The translations under genes and the position numbers were made by a program. Of a stretch of 64,000 bases of DNA, positions 1-11,025 are shown one piece after another. Within the stretch, counting starts at the first letter, position 1, and every line of letters starts with the position of its first letter. The notes below the pieces were generated by a model. That model saw nothing but the letters and a program-made list of their open reading frames with translations. It did not search any database and was not told the DNA's origin. The DNA comes from Gnetum montanum (Eukaryota; Streptophyta; Gnetopsida; Gnetales; Gnetaceae): NCBI GenBank assembly GCA_015680685.1, contig MNCI01009650.1, forward strand, positions 678,650-742,649, written 5' to 3'.

Positions 1-1973
1 ACCTACGAACATCAGTTGGGAGAAGTTGGGCACTTCTATGAAATTCAAACAAACACTCATTATTTCGGATCTCTCCCTTACAACTCAGTCATGGGGGAGA
101 TGGCCACCTATGCTAATCATATGGGGCCCTCAGTTCTTTTAAGTTTTTGTTTTATATGTTTTTGTTTTGCAACGTTTTTGTTTTACACATTTTTTTTTTA
201 CAAATTTCTTTAACTTTTCTACTTTTTGTTTTACATCATCGTTATACTTTTTCCATTTTTGTATGTGTGTGTATGTGTGTGATCCACCCTGTAATTTTGT
301 CCCATAATAAGCGTTCTTCACGATGGTATGAACTGTTTTCATATTGATTGCTAATGTTTGGTTTTTACCTTTAAGTCACAATGTTGATACTGAGGTATGT
401 TTCTTTTGATATGGTAGGCAATGAGTTCACTTCATCCATTCATCCACTAGTTTCTATGGTTTCTCTTGGCTTGGAAATGTACAGATCCTTTCTAAAAAGA
501 AATTTAATGAATCAGTGACTGGGGATTTCTCAAACTAAGGAAGGACTCATGGATTGAAAAGGGTGTGATTTCAAAGGAACTTGATGCTTTTATGTTGGTC
601 ATTCTCTTGGGTGCTTGAATGTTTCTTCTTGAGTTTTCTTGCCGTTCTGATGTTACCCAATTATTGGAAGCTGAGAAAATAAAAATAAGAAGTCTTTGCA
701 TGGTGTGGTTCTCATGCATAAAAACACAAAACAAAAAAAACCAGTGAGAATTCAAAGCACACCCCTTAGACGAATAAACTTGGGCTACAAGCACTGGTTA
801 TGGAACCAAAAAGTGTTCCCTCTAACTAAGGCCCTTCTCACTTCCCATTCTCTTCTTTGTTCTGTCGAAATGGTGGTGGCTCTTGGAGTGTACATTCTTG
901 TTGCCCAAGTGGATGGTTTAACTGAATGTGTTGATGCGAAGTCACTGGATGTGGTTGGTTTGAGGCTTAAGTTGGAATGAGATTTACCAAGTCACATTAA
1001 TCATCAAACACACAAGGGGCTGTACACCACCTTGTTCTTGGGATTCTATTCCATTTCTCTTCTCTCCATCCTTCTCTCCATTGTTCACCTCATTGCCAGT
1101 TGTATCATTAGTGTATATATTTTGGCCAATGCATTATTTTCTTTTTGGTAAATTCTTGTGGTTAAGACTTTAACTCTTGTTCCAAATGACATTCCCAGGG
1201 CCTACGGACTCTTTGAATGTGGGTTTGTTAGGGCATTAAGGGCATGAGCCTGCTTTGGGGAAGACCCACTGACATTCCTATTTGGAGAATTAGTTAAATT
1301 CTTTCCCTTAGCATTTTGCAATTAATTTTATTTTTGTTCATTTCCATCTTGACATCCACTTCATCGATGCCATAGTTGTCCCTTTTTATCTATCTTTCTT
1401 ACTCCTTTTCTTTCTCCATTCTAACACTATCGGAGGTTCACGATTAGTCATGGGGGTACGGGGCCTGATTTTTTCGATTTTCTCCTAGCCCTGAAATTTT
1501 TGATTTTCTTCCTAACCCCTACACTTTCGGTAGTCATCAGTCACATATTCCCAGATCCATATCAGCCATACCACAACCTAGCCAATGAGTTTACACCAAA
1601 GCAAGGTATCAATTACATGACAATTCAAACAACGGAGCGGATTTGGAGCAAACACTTGAAGTGGAGTCGTGCTAGACGCAGCCATGCAAGGAGCAAGATC
1701 GATGGCACGCTTACGAATGGACAACGAAGACGCAATCTTGGCGTTGGAAGTAGCAACACTTCTTTCTCTCTCTTTCTCAACTACCAACAAAGGCCTGATG
1801 TCATTGTAATAAGGTGTTCACCCTTGTTTTCATGAACACCAGTTTTGTCAAGTCTTGTAATAATGATCCGTTCACATGTCATCCCATTAGTTCCATTCCC
1901 CTCAATAATTCCATACCTACCTCATATTATTGTAAGGAACTCAATGATGAGTTTTCATTCAGTCATGGGGGTA
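1..1973 (+). mobile_element. 3' internal non-coding region of an Athila-family element, non-autonomous type, cut by the window edge
   Basis: This stretch lies between the coding part and the 3' LTR (1974) of a plus-strand Athila-like Ty3/gypsy element. It is co-linear with 49214-51144 of the pol-bearing copy and, inverted, with 4823-6790. At about positions 41-60 it passes directly from sequence that follows protease in the full copy (equivalent of about 46343) to sequence that follows integrase there (equivalent of about 49214), so this copy lacks RT, RNase H and integrase. It ends in the polypurine tract CAGTCATGGGGGTA before the LTR. Two further tract-like copies occur at about 87-102 and 1446-1458. 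No coding capacity is supported. Confidence 0.85.
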
Positions 1974-2872
1974 TGATGAGACGCGATATCGCATGCACCA
2001 CGATATCGCATAGGTGATATCGCGGCCGTCACGATATCGCGTCATCCCTTGCGATATCATGTTGTCCCCTACGATATCGTGGTCCGTCACCAAATCTATA
2101 AATAAGAGGTGGCACTCCCCTCATTTCTCATCCTGGTCTAGAAGTAGGGAACTCTAGCAATTTGATCACTCCATAGATAGATTATTTTCCATGTGCCCGT
2201 AGTAGGAGTCCTAGAGTGAACGGATCTTTATTCGAGCAACTTTGTACCTGAATGCAAGTTGTGTACGGAAATAAAGACAAACTTGATTGGATAAACCTTG
2301 CAGTGCATGGAATAGAATTTTATTTAATTTTTATTTATTACTTTCCTAGAATGCGGTATGAGTAGGACTTGATTACGAGCATCTAAGGATGTGTACGGTT
2401 AGTCAAGGAATCGGCTGCTCATCGCACGTAGGCTAGATAGGTTCTCTCAACCCTTTCCCCCTAGTTAAGTGCCTCAGTACGACCACTTCGAGCACGTGTG
2501 TTACGTGTGGTGATCCCAGTAACAATTAGCATTTGGTAGCCACAGTTGCATAGTTCAGGGTGTGTACAGTAAGTGGGAATGGATGCTGACGCTAGTTAAT
2601 TTAAACTTAGTCCTTAGTTAGAGTTAGTTAGTTCTCTCAACCCTTCACCCTTTAGCATAGGAGAAAAACCATAAAAGACCAAAAAAATCATATACCTCAG
2701 ACTTACTTAACCATACACCATGACAACAAAAAGTAAGTCTCGGAAGCCAACGAATGATTAACCCCAAGTGTTCCATGGGGCGTTTAGGCATTTAGTCTAC
2801 GGAGTTCGACCGGATCACGCGTGCGATGCTCGTTTCGTATGGTTGAGTGTAGGGGTACCTCACCACTCATCA
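1974..2872 (+). mobile_element. 3' LTR (899 bp) of the Athila-family copy entering from the left
   Basis: It begins TGATGAGACG directly after the polypurine tract and ends ACTCATCA, giving the family's terminal inverted repeat. It contains the GATATC palindrome array (1979-2088), a TATA box (2097-2105), an AATAAA signal near 2269 in the presumed R region, and a U5 ending in the family-typical TTGAGTGTAGGGGTACC. The five bases after the LTR (TCTGG, 2873-2877) are one half of the expected target duplication; the other half lies outside the window. The sequence that follows belongs to an older copy of the same family, so this is an insertion into a relative. Confidence 0.9.
1979..2105 (+). promoter_or_regulatory. 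LTR U3 promoter: six GATATC palindromes followed by a TATA box
   Basis: Six exact GATATC cores, most flanked as GCGATATCGC, ACGATATCGC or GTGATATCGC, lie within about 110 bases. The TATA box TATAAATAA (2097-2105) follows and leads into AAGAGGTGG. The repeated unit is an 8-10 bp palindrome containing CpG; the variants seen (GTGATATCAC, ACGATATCGT, GCAATATCGC in sister copies) are one CpG transition away from it. That the palindromes are activator or repressor sites is an inference from position. Confidence 0.75.
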
Positions 2873-4690
2873 TCTGGGAACCACATCTTATAAATTGCCC
2901 CACTATGCTTACTATAATCAAGTGTGTGAACCCCAATGAGGTAAATATGACCAAGTTTCAATATTTCCAACATGCAAGGATCCTGATCTTTCAACTATTA
3001 ATCCTTGCCATGCTCAACAGTTTAGTTATGGGGGATATCGCCCATTCTAATAACTAGGATTAATAAATATTTTTTATTTTCTTTAATTTTACAATTTTTT
3101 GTTTTCCAGTTTTTCATCTTTCAATTTCTTGTTTTGTATTTTTATCTTTTTGTCTTTTTTTTCTTTTTATATTTTTATAAGTAATCTCATCTATGAATAA
3201 AACACTCATGTGGCTCTTTGGTTGAGGTGTGTTCTATGTTATTGAGTCTCAAGTGATCAATTATTTGGAAAGTGAGCCCATTACACCCACTCATCCATTA
3301 TAAAAATAAGAGGTTCTATTTGAGGGTATAGTGATATTCTTGACATTCTTAAAACTTAAAATTAATTTGGTGTTCATTGTACCTAGAATGAAGAAGGATG
3401 GATCAAGAGGGAATGATTAGGGTGTGACATCAAGGGGACTTGAGGATTCTCTTTGGTGACATCTATGGGAGTTATCATGCAACGTGGTTGTACTAAGATC
3501 CTTATAGATCTAATGCAAAATGGGAGTAAGAGTAATCAAAAGACACTCAAAAGTCCAATGCTGTTCTAGGGGGTCCCACTGCAAAGACATGCACCCATGC
3601 CTAAAGGTTGGCAACTTCTCTGGATTTAGCAATCGAAAAAAAAAACAAAAAAAAAATAAAGTGTGACAAAGAAAAAATCACTCCTCCCTTGAACAAAATG
3701 CCAAGTGATCATATGCCTTATTGTTATGGTACTCTCATAGTCGCTCATCATGGGATGACACAATGCGATGTCACTAATCATAGGAATGGACTTGTTCCTG
3801 ATCTTGGAACGATGGGTTAATGACACATTAATCATGCTTTCTACATAAGATTCACTATGCCCTGGGTTAGTTACTTCATGTCCCAATCTCTACAATCCCT
3901 TCTATAGTCTGTCTCATCTCGTTGTTCATGTAATTTTAGCTCATGTCTCGTATAGCATAGAATTCTTACCTCATTTCGATGGTATCTACATGTGTGTGTT
4001 TTGTGAAACTATTCTAGATTACATTTAACCCTTCTAGTATCTACAAACATTTTAAGGTGTGGTTACACAAGGGCATTATAGGTTAGAACCTGCTTTGGGG
4101 AGGATCCACTTGTGTAACTTTTACAATTTGTACTTGTTGCATACCACCACATCATCTTATACCCTCTGAGTACTTCATTGCCAAATCTATTCTTTCCTTT
4201 ATCATCATTTTATGAAACGTTCCTCAAAAATAGGTCCTTTTATGTATCACCTAAACAAACCAAGTTCGACATTAAGCTTTTAGGGCAACTTCCTTGAAAA
4301 AAATTTCTAACTCTAAGATCACACTAAGAAAAGAATTCAAAATTTATTAAAAGCAATGAGTAAGGTATGAAATCACTAAAATTTTTTCAATAACCTTACC
4401 AACAATTGATCTTTGTGTGATTATAGATGGCCCCTAAAAGAAGACAACAAGGAGGACCTTCTCAAGGTGTAACCAAACGACCAAGGGGAGGCAAAGGCTA
4501 AGGACTTCATGCAAAACATGCAGAGCAGGAGGCACAATCACTTAGCATCCATCTTGGAACTCTTGTTACTACATAATCTATCCAAGAAAAAGATGGAGAG
4601 GTCAGGGCCCAAGCCTATGAACAGGAATGACAGTTATTTGCGGCATAACATGTCAAGGCCAATCAAGTGTTCCCATAACTACCATGTTCA
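2873..4690 (+). mobile_element. Old Athila-family 3' internal region (first segment)
   Basis: This is diverged but co-linear with the 3' non-coding region of the younger copies. Recognisable blocks include the internal tract-like AGTTATGGGGGATATCGCC near 3025-3043 and a block matching the younger copies' passage that includes CCTGCTTTGGGGA (here about 4089-4101). It breaks off at about 4690, where the truncated minus-strand copy begins, and resumes at 10946-11025 followed by its LTR at 11026. On its left it is interrupted at 2873 by the copy ending at 2872. It is the oldest member of the family here. Confidence 0.75.
4427..4501 (+). pseudogene. Short basic ORF behind a splice-acceptor-like site in the Athila 3' region
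   Basis: An ATG follows TTTGTGTGATTATAG, a pyrimidine-rich stretch ending in AG, and opens a 24-codon frame beginning MAPKRRQQGG and ending in TAA. The homologous place in the pol-bearing copy (50766) has TGTGTGCAG followed by ATG and a 28-codon frame, and the minus copy keeps TGTGTGCAG then ATG at about 5180. Athila elements are known to have an env-like ORF downstream of pol that may be expressed by splicing, so this may be the start of such an ORF. The rest is unreadable; function is not supported. Confidence 0.35.
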
Positions 4691-4822
4691 TAGATATGAT
4701 GACACACCACGATATCAGGTACGCGATATCACAAGGGAAGACGTGATATAGCGTAGCGATATCGCGAGGGATGCGATATCGTAACGGCTGTGATATCGCA
4801 TACACGATATTGTGTCCCATCA
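4691..4822 (-). mobile_element. Truncated 3' LTR (U3 only)
   Basis: On the minus strand it starts TGATGGGACAC at 4822, next to the polypurine tract, and runs through the palindrome array (five exact GATATC plus two damaged copies). It stops just past the TATA region, where CATAGATATGATGAC loses homology to the 5' LTR at about 4691. The R and U5 regions (about 600 bases) and the target duplication are missing, so a deletion removed this end after insertion. Confidence 0.8.
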
Positions 4823-6790
4823 TACCCCCATGACTAAATGAAAACTCATCCTCAAGTTCATTACAATAATATCAAGAAGGTATGGGATTATTGACTCAAA
4901 TGGAAACTAATCGGATGACATGTGAATGAATCATCATTATAAGACTCAACAACTGGTGTTCATGACAACAAGGGTGAACACCTTATTACATTTACATCAG
5001 GCCTCATTTGGCAGCTGAGAAAGAGAGAGAGAAAGAAGTGTTGCTGCTGCCAACGCTAGATTGTGCCTTTCGTTGTTCATCCATAAGCACATCATCGATC
5101 TTGCTCCTTGCATAGCTACTTCAACACTGCTCCATTCCAAGTGGTCCCTCCAGATCCAATCCGTTGTTGCATGATCGTCATCTGCACACATAACACAATC
5201 TTATATTAGCAAGGGTAAATGAATCATCATGTAATTGATACCTTTCTTCGGTGAAAGTCCATTGGCTGAGTTGTGGTATGGCTAATATGAATCTAGAGAT
5301 ATATTAATGATGACTAAAAAAGGTGTAGGGATTAGGAAAAAATTGAAAAAAAATCAGGGCTAGGAGAAAATCAAAAAAATCGGGCCCCGTACCCCCATGA
5401 CTAATCGCGAACCTCCGGTAGCATTAGAATGGAGAAAGAAAGAGGAACAAGAAAGATGAGTAAAAAGAGACAACTATGACATCGATGAAATGGATGTCAA
5501 GATGAAAATGAACAAAATAAAATTAATTGAAAAATGTTAAGGAAAATAATTTAAATGGTGCACCAAATAGGAATGTCAGTGGGTCCTCCCCAAAGCAGGC
5601 TCATGCCCTTAATGCCCTGACAAACCCACATTCAAAGAGTCTGTAGGCTCTGGGAATGTCCTTTGGAACAAGAGTTAAAGTCTTAACCGTAAGAATTTAC
5701 CAAAAAGAAAATAATGTATCTACCAAAATATACACTAATGATATAACCAGCAATGAGGTGAACAGTGGAGAGAAGGATGGAGAGAAGAGAAGGGAATGGA
5801 ATCCCAAGAACAAGGTGGTGTACAGCCCCTTGTGTGTTTCATAATTAATGTGACTTGGCAAATCTCATTTCAACTCTGGCCTCTAACCAACCACATCTAG
5901 TGACTTCGCATCAATGCATCTGGTTAATCCATCCCCTTGAATAACAAGAATTCTTCCCCCAAGAGTCACCACCATTCCGACAAAACAAGGAGGAGAGAAT
6001 GGGAAGCGAGAAGGGCCTTAGTTAGAGGGAACATTTTTGGTTCCATAACCAATGCTTGTAGCCTAAGGGATTATTTTGTCTAATGGGTGTTCTTTGAATT
6101 CTCACTTCTTCTCTCCTTTTTTTTATTTTTTTTTGTTTTGTATTTTTATGCGTGAGAACCACACCATGCAAAGACTTCTTATTTTTATTGTCTCAACTTC
6201 CAATAATTGGGGAACATCAGAATGACAAGAAAAATCAAGAAGAAAACATCCAAGCACCCAAGAGAATGGCCAATACAAAAGCATCAAGTTCCCTTGAAGT
6301 TACACCCTTTTCAAACCTTGAGTCCTTCCTTAGTTTGGGAAGTGCTTAGTCACCAGTTCGTTAAGGTTCTTATTAGAAAGGGACTGTATATTTCCCAGCC
6401 AAGAGAGATTATAGAACTTGTGGATGGATGGATGAAGTGAACTCATTGCCTGCCATATAAAAAGAGCATACCTTAGTATCAACATCATTACTTAAAGGTA
6501 AAAACCAAACATTAGCAATCAATGAAAAATAGTTCATACCATCGTGAAGAACACTTATTGGGTGACAAACTTATAGGATGTATCACACACGCAAACACAC
6601 ATAAAAAATGGAAAAGTATAACAATGTTGTAAAAAAAATGAGAAAAGTTAAAGAAATTTGTAAAACAAAAATGTGTAAGACAAAAATGTGTAAAAAAACT
6701 AAAAAGAACTGAGGGCCTCCAATGATCAGCATAGGTGGCCATCTCCTGCATGACTAAATTGCAAAGGAGAGATCTAAAATAATGAACGCT
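4823..6790 (-). mobile_element. 3' non-coding region of the non-autonomous copy
   Basis: It is the inverted counterpart of 1-1973 and 49214-51131. It starts at the polypurine tract (TACCCCCATGACT on the plus strand, 4823-4835). A second tract-like ACCCCCATGACT is at about 5392-5403, and a weaker third, TGCATGACT, is near 6748-6756. A splice-acceptor-like TGTGTGCAG followed by ATG lies at about 5180 on the minus strand. I see no intact gene. The open frames here are short and not conserved in frame between copies. Confidence 0.75.
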
Positions 6791-7019
6791 TATTTGAATT
6801 TCTTAAAAGTGCCAAACTTCTCCCAACTGATGTTCTTAGATTAAGGGGTGGAAGTTGGTGACGCTCATACTTCAATGTATTTATGCCTTTGTTGTTAACA
6901 TGAGTTGTTTCCTCAATTCATTCCATGCATATTGGGTTGCTCTTTCTAGTAGCTATCAACAACGGGGTGTCTACTACTGGTGTGGTTGCTACATATAGGC
7001 ACCTTTGAATTTGTGTTTC

Positions 7020-7445
7020 TTAGACACACCGATTACATGGAAGAGATGCTAAACATTCTTCCATGTCATCACCCTCTGAGTCATTGTATGTGATGCACGG
7101 AACTTTCTTCTTCTCGATCTTTCCATAAATTTTTATCTTAGATATCTGCAAGAAAATATCATGGATCCCTAGGTACGCATCTACTGTACTTAGCCATGGC
7201 CTTCCCATTATAATTGGGAAGCCCCCTTTCTTGTTGTTAACTTCGATCACCAGGAAATCGGCTGGGTATGACCAACCACACACAGTGGTAATAATTTCCT
7301 CCACCAATCCCAAGGGAATGGTGATGGACTGGTCAGCCAACTCTAGTTGAATGTTGCTCTTCTTAAGTTGGGGTAGGTCCCAGGCTTGATACATCTCTCA
7401 TGAAATTAAGTTCACTCCAGAACCTGAGTCAAGAAGAGCCTTATG
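7020..7445 (-). pseudogene. Retroviral-type aspartic protease domain of the non-autonomous element
   Basis: The minus strand reads L-L-D-S-G-S-G-V-N-L at about 7415-7445: the D-S-G active-site triplet of retropepsin-like proteases. A stop follows shortly at about 7400, then an open frame (7394-7020, 124 codons) with the family's flap and C-terminal region (VCGWSYPADF, FPIIMGRPWLS). The domain matches the protease at 45631-46310 along its length. It would mature Gag; with the stop it is a remnant. The reading frame joins gag upstream as a gag-pro polyprotein, and no pol follows. Assignment to the gag-asp protease family is by motif and synteny. Confidence 0.8.
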
Positions 7446-10066
7446 TGGTGCATTCCCAACGATTTGTAGATAGATTAAAGGGCTTCCAGGATCAGTTAAT
7501 TTCCTGGGAAGGTGGCCTACCTTGATCCAGTCAATTACGGTATGTGTTAACATAACCGTATGCATACTCTGTTATTGGATTGAAGGGTGCTCCAAAGTGT
7601 TAGATGGTGGAGGAGTGTACATTGGCTCAACCGCTTGTTGTTGCGAGATTTTTTCTAGGCTTTTGTTTCTAAAGAAAGGTATTTTCTTTTTACAATTTTC
7701 AGAACCAAGAGCAAGTTGAATATTTACAGCTCTCGCAGCATGACGTTGTTGCAGTTGAGTAGGGAGTTCCCCTTGCATTGTTGGAGTAGGTTGTGTTATG
7801 GGAACTACTAGTGGAAGAGGTGCGAATGGAGTTGGAGGATGGTAAGTATGTGGGGTGCCTCCCGAAGGAGAAGGAGTCTGCCTAAAGTAATCTCTCGAAC
7901 TTGGTAGTGACATTGGGGAGTTGTGTGACCCATAGAGTTACTTGGAGAAACCGGCTGCTGCACATAATAGCCACAAGGATCAGGTTGCTGGTAAGGGTAC
8001 TGTTGTGTTGGTGGTGGCATCCCCCATAACTATGGGTATTGCCACTACTGATGTTGTCTGATGGGTTGTGGTGGAGTTCCAATTGGATAGTATGTTAACA
8101 GTTGGTGGAACTGCCTTGGGTTACCTTGAGGATAAGGTAACCTTCGGGGTGTTTGCTGTTGGTTGAGTCTTGGGCTAAGTGCATACAACTCAGACTCCTG
8201 TAGATGTGAGATGATTGGACAAAATCCCTTGGGATGATCATAATGACATGTCTCACATCCACTGTCATTGTCTGTGTTAGAATCCACAACTTCATCAGAG
8301 ATAGTAATTTTTCCCTTACCTTTGTTATGTGCAGGGCTTGAATTTCTCCACTTTGTCTTATCTTTGTCACTACTTCGTTCCTCCTTAGACTCTTCTACAA
8401 TTTTCAAGATAGTTTCAAGTCTAGAGTCTAAGGAATCCCACAATTGATCCATGTTAGCCGATACTTCTATTGTTAGTTTTTGAATCGGCAAGGTTTTTCT
8501 GTTCACCAACTCTTCGAGTGGTGACTCATCCTCCTCAACGCAAAATTTCACTTCCTTCTTCCAAAGGAAGGAATCATGGTTGTATTCTTCTGCACCTTCC
8601 CTCTTTCGTAGCTCACCTTCTTCTTTTGCTACTTGTTCCAACAAGTGATGAACTTCATGGGCTCTAAGTTCTGATAATCTTCCTTGGGCATAAGTCCCAA
8701 GGGTTCTTCTAGTTTCATGCCTTAGCCCATCTACGATGTGGCAGAGTTGATCCCACTATGCGTAACCATGGCCTAGGAAATGATGTAACAATGCATAGTA
8801 GTGGCCCATGGTAGCATCCAAGGGTTCATGAGTATGTTGCTTCCATCCTTGGATCTACTTACGCAAGTTAGACACTCTGGAGTACATCTGATACTTATCG
8901 TTGAAGAGTTCTAACATCGTACTCCACCTCCTAATGGTTTCTAGTTCTAAGGACCAGTACCAACTCTCTGCTTCCTTGGTGAGTATCCTGGGAAACAACT
9001 TAAGTTTCTGCCACTCATTTTCTATGTTTTGCAAGGTGCAGGCATCATGGAATGCCTGTAAATGATGCTGCGGATTAGCGTTGTATCCCCCCTCAAAGTG
9101 TGGGATATTGTTCATGTCTAAACACTTGATCTGACTATCCTTTAAATGCCTTGTGGGAATCCTAACTACCTCTGTTATGTCAAGCATACTTTGGGTGACA
9201 AGTAGGGGCTCGTCATGATCATCTCTTTCATAACATCTATGATGTCTTCATTGTTCCCTACTTTCCCTTCGTTCGTTCCCTTGTCCTCTCTCTCAACTTT
9301 CCCATCAAGGTCTCTCATCTTTCCTAACTCTATCCTCACCGTTATGTTCATGATGGCTGCACCTAGATGTGGAAGGAGAGGGTGAGTGATGAGATGAAGG
9401 AGAAGAGGAAGGGAAACCATCGCCATGGCAATGCTTCTTGCCTTCTCTTCGGCTGCTACGGCCCCGATTTTGGTGATGATCTAAGTGCCCGTCCTTATGA
9501 GTTTTTCTTCCTTTTGTGAACAGTTGGCATTCACGGGGATCAGAACCAGTGTTATGTATTGTTGATCATAGGTTCTAATACCCCACCTCCTCATCATCAT
9601 TAGGAGGGGGAACATCTTTTGATAGTGAACCCGTTATAAGTTGTTCACCATCTCCTATTTCACTTAGGACATGTGGAACCTCTTTGCCCTTCAACAGTGT
9701 ATGTTGGCTCTCCTGCCTTAAGTCCCTCATATGTTGTAAAGCTGTAGGATGGTAATCCCTCATGTCAAAATTTTCCGCAACGTATTTAGTGTATAATTAT
9801 GTCATGCCAATTTGTGCCAAAGCACGGAGAAGCATGTTTGGGACTACCCAATCCAGAGGTAACACAATGTTACCTTGCAAATCTCTCCAGTGCATCTATT
9901 TTTCTTGATGGAGGATAAAGGTAAAGTTAGAAATATAATCATCGAGATGAATATATTCCATCCTATATTGTTGAGGAACTGGCAGATTTAGGTTATGTGT
10001 TTTTGATTGCCAACTATTCTTTGTATGGTCCTTAGGTGGTGAGTTGCTTTTACTAGAAGAAGACAT
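7446..10066 (-). pseudogene. gag: Gag polyprotein of the non-autonomous Athila-family element
   Basis: The start at 10066 (MSSSSKSNSPP) is chosen because the pol-bearing copy has the same start context at 43059 (MSSSSHKSTSPP). The capsid-like core is open at 9187-8855 (IPHFEGGYNANPQ ... ESWYWSLE), and another open block spans 8644-8045. A zinc-knuckle-like CX2CX3HX4C (C-E-T-C-H-Y-D-H ... C) lies near 8235-8275, followed by a Pro/Gln-rich tail. Frameshifts and stops divide the frame into at least five pieces. Gag packages element RNA into particles; a non-autonomous element that keeps gag and protease but not pol would need RT and integrase from a relative. Confidence 0.82.
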
Positions 10067-10189
10067 TGTTATTTATTGATGTGCTGATTACCGTTATATA
10101 AATTTTTCTTTTAATTAACCCAAAGGTTCTTTTAGGCTCCCAACGATGTGAGTGATATCCTATGTTCTATTCAGCGTACAAACACTTAG

Positions 10190-10207
10190 TCCCCAGCAAT
10201 GGTGCCT
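10190..10207 (-). promoter_or_regulatory. Degenerate tRNA-Asp primer-binding site
   Basis: The minus strand reads AGGCACCATTGCTGGGGA next to the LTR end. The pol-bearing copy has TGGCGCCGTTGCCGAGGA. The differences at the three CG pairs are CG to CA or TG changes, so the site was a tRNA-Asp complement before decay. Confidence 0.75.
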
Positions 10208-10208
10208 A

Positions 10209-10945
10209 TGATGAGTGGCGAGATACCCCTACACTCAACCACACGAATACGAGCGTAGCACACACGATCTGGTCGAACTCCATAGACTAAGTGCCTACAT
10301 GCCCATGGAACACTTAGGGTTAATCATTCGTTGTCTTCCCAAACTTACTTGTAGTTGTCACAGTGTATGGTTAAGTANNNNNNNNNNNNNNNNNNNNNNN
10401 NNNNNNNNNNNNNNNNNNNNNNNNNNNNNNNNNNNNNNNNNNNNNNNNNNNNNNNNNNNNNNNNNNNNNNNNNNNNNNNNNNNNNNNNNNNNNNNNNNNN
10501 NNNNNNNNNNNNNNNNNNNNNNNNNNNNNNNNNNNNNNNNNNNNNNNNNNNNNNNNNNNNNNNNNNNNNNNNNNNNNNNNNNNNNNNNNNNNNNNNNNNN
10601 NNNNNNNNNNNNNNNNNNNNNNNNNNNNNNNNNNNNNNNNNNNNNNNNNNNNNNNNNNNNNNNNNNNNNNNNNNNNNNNNNNCTGTTCACTTTAGGACTC
10701 CTACTGCAGGCACATGGAAAATATTCTATCTCTAGAGTGATTAATCTGCTAGAGTTTCCCTACTCTCTAGCCTTGGATGAGGAAACAAGGGAGAGCCGCC
10801 TCTTATTTATAGATATGACGACGCACCATGATATCGCGTACGTGATATCACAGGGGAAGACGCAATATCGCGAGGGATGCGATATCGCGACGACCGCAAT
10901 ATCGCGTACGTGATATCACAGCTCATGCGATATCGCATCCCATCA
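10209..10945 (-). mobile_element. 5' LTR of the non-autonomous copy, with an assembly gap
   Basis: Plus-strand limits are TGATGAGTGG at 10209 and CCCATCA at 10945; read on the minus strand it starts TGATGGGATGCG. The U3 holds five exact GATATC cores plus two damaged ones (10828-10938) and a TATA box (TTATTTATA on the plus strand, about 10803-10811). Bases 10378-10682 are unknown. Aligning the flanks with the intact LTR at 62780-63671 suggests about 545 bases are really missing, so the 305-N gap is probably too short. Confidence 0.85.
10378..10682. other. Assembly gap (305 N) inside an LTR
   Basis: A run of N interrupts the LTR. No open frame crossing it should be trusted. The position, inside a repeat present at least six times in this window, explains why it failed to assemble. 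Confidence 0.99.
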
Positions 10946-11025
10946 CCTATCCACTATGTAATCAATTGAAATTTTTCCTCACTTTCTTTGACTCGAGGAC
11001 GAATTGTTATTCATTCATGGGGGTA
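10946..11025 (+). mobile_element. Old Athila-family 3' internal region (second segment) with polypurine tract
   Basis: Eighty bases, including ACTCGAGGACGA and TTCATTCATGGGGGTA, match the last bases before the LTR in other copies (compare 51105-51144). They are separated from 2873-4690 by the minus-strand insertion. The polypurine tract ends at 11025 and the LTR begins at once. Confidence 0.8.

Larger units (their letters stand above)
4691..10945 (-). mobile_element. Non-autonomous Athila-family retrotransposon (gag-protease only), minus strand
   Basis: Reading from 10945 downward: 5' LTR, degenerate tRNA-Asp primer site, gag, protease, 3' non-coding region, polypurine tract (4823-4835) and a 3' LTR cut off at the TATA box (4691). 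RT, RNase H and integrase are absent: sequence just past protease joins, at about 6788-6791, to sequence found after integrase in the pol-bearing copy. The same junction is present at positions 41-60, so the deleted form has itself multiplied and must depend on an autonomous partner. The bases after 10945 (CCTAT) would be the TSD; the other side is lost with the 3' LTR end. It sits inside the older Athila copy. Confidence 0.88.

Noticed and set aside
4690-4822. GATATC (EcoRV site) clusters as a cloning artefact
   Set aside because: They occur in a family-specific place in seven LTRs of differing age with decay variants, so they are genomic.
10215-10913. Long open frame across the N run
   Set aside because: It is open only because N translates as X; the flanks are LTR sequence.
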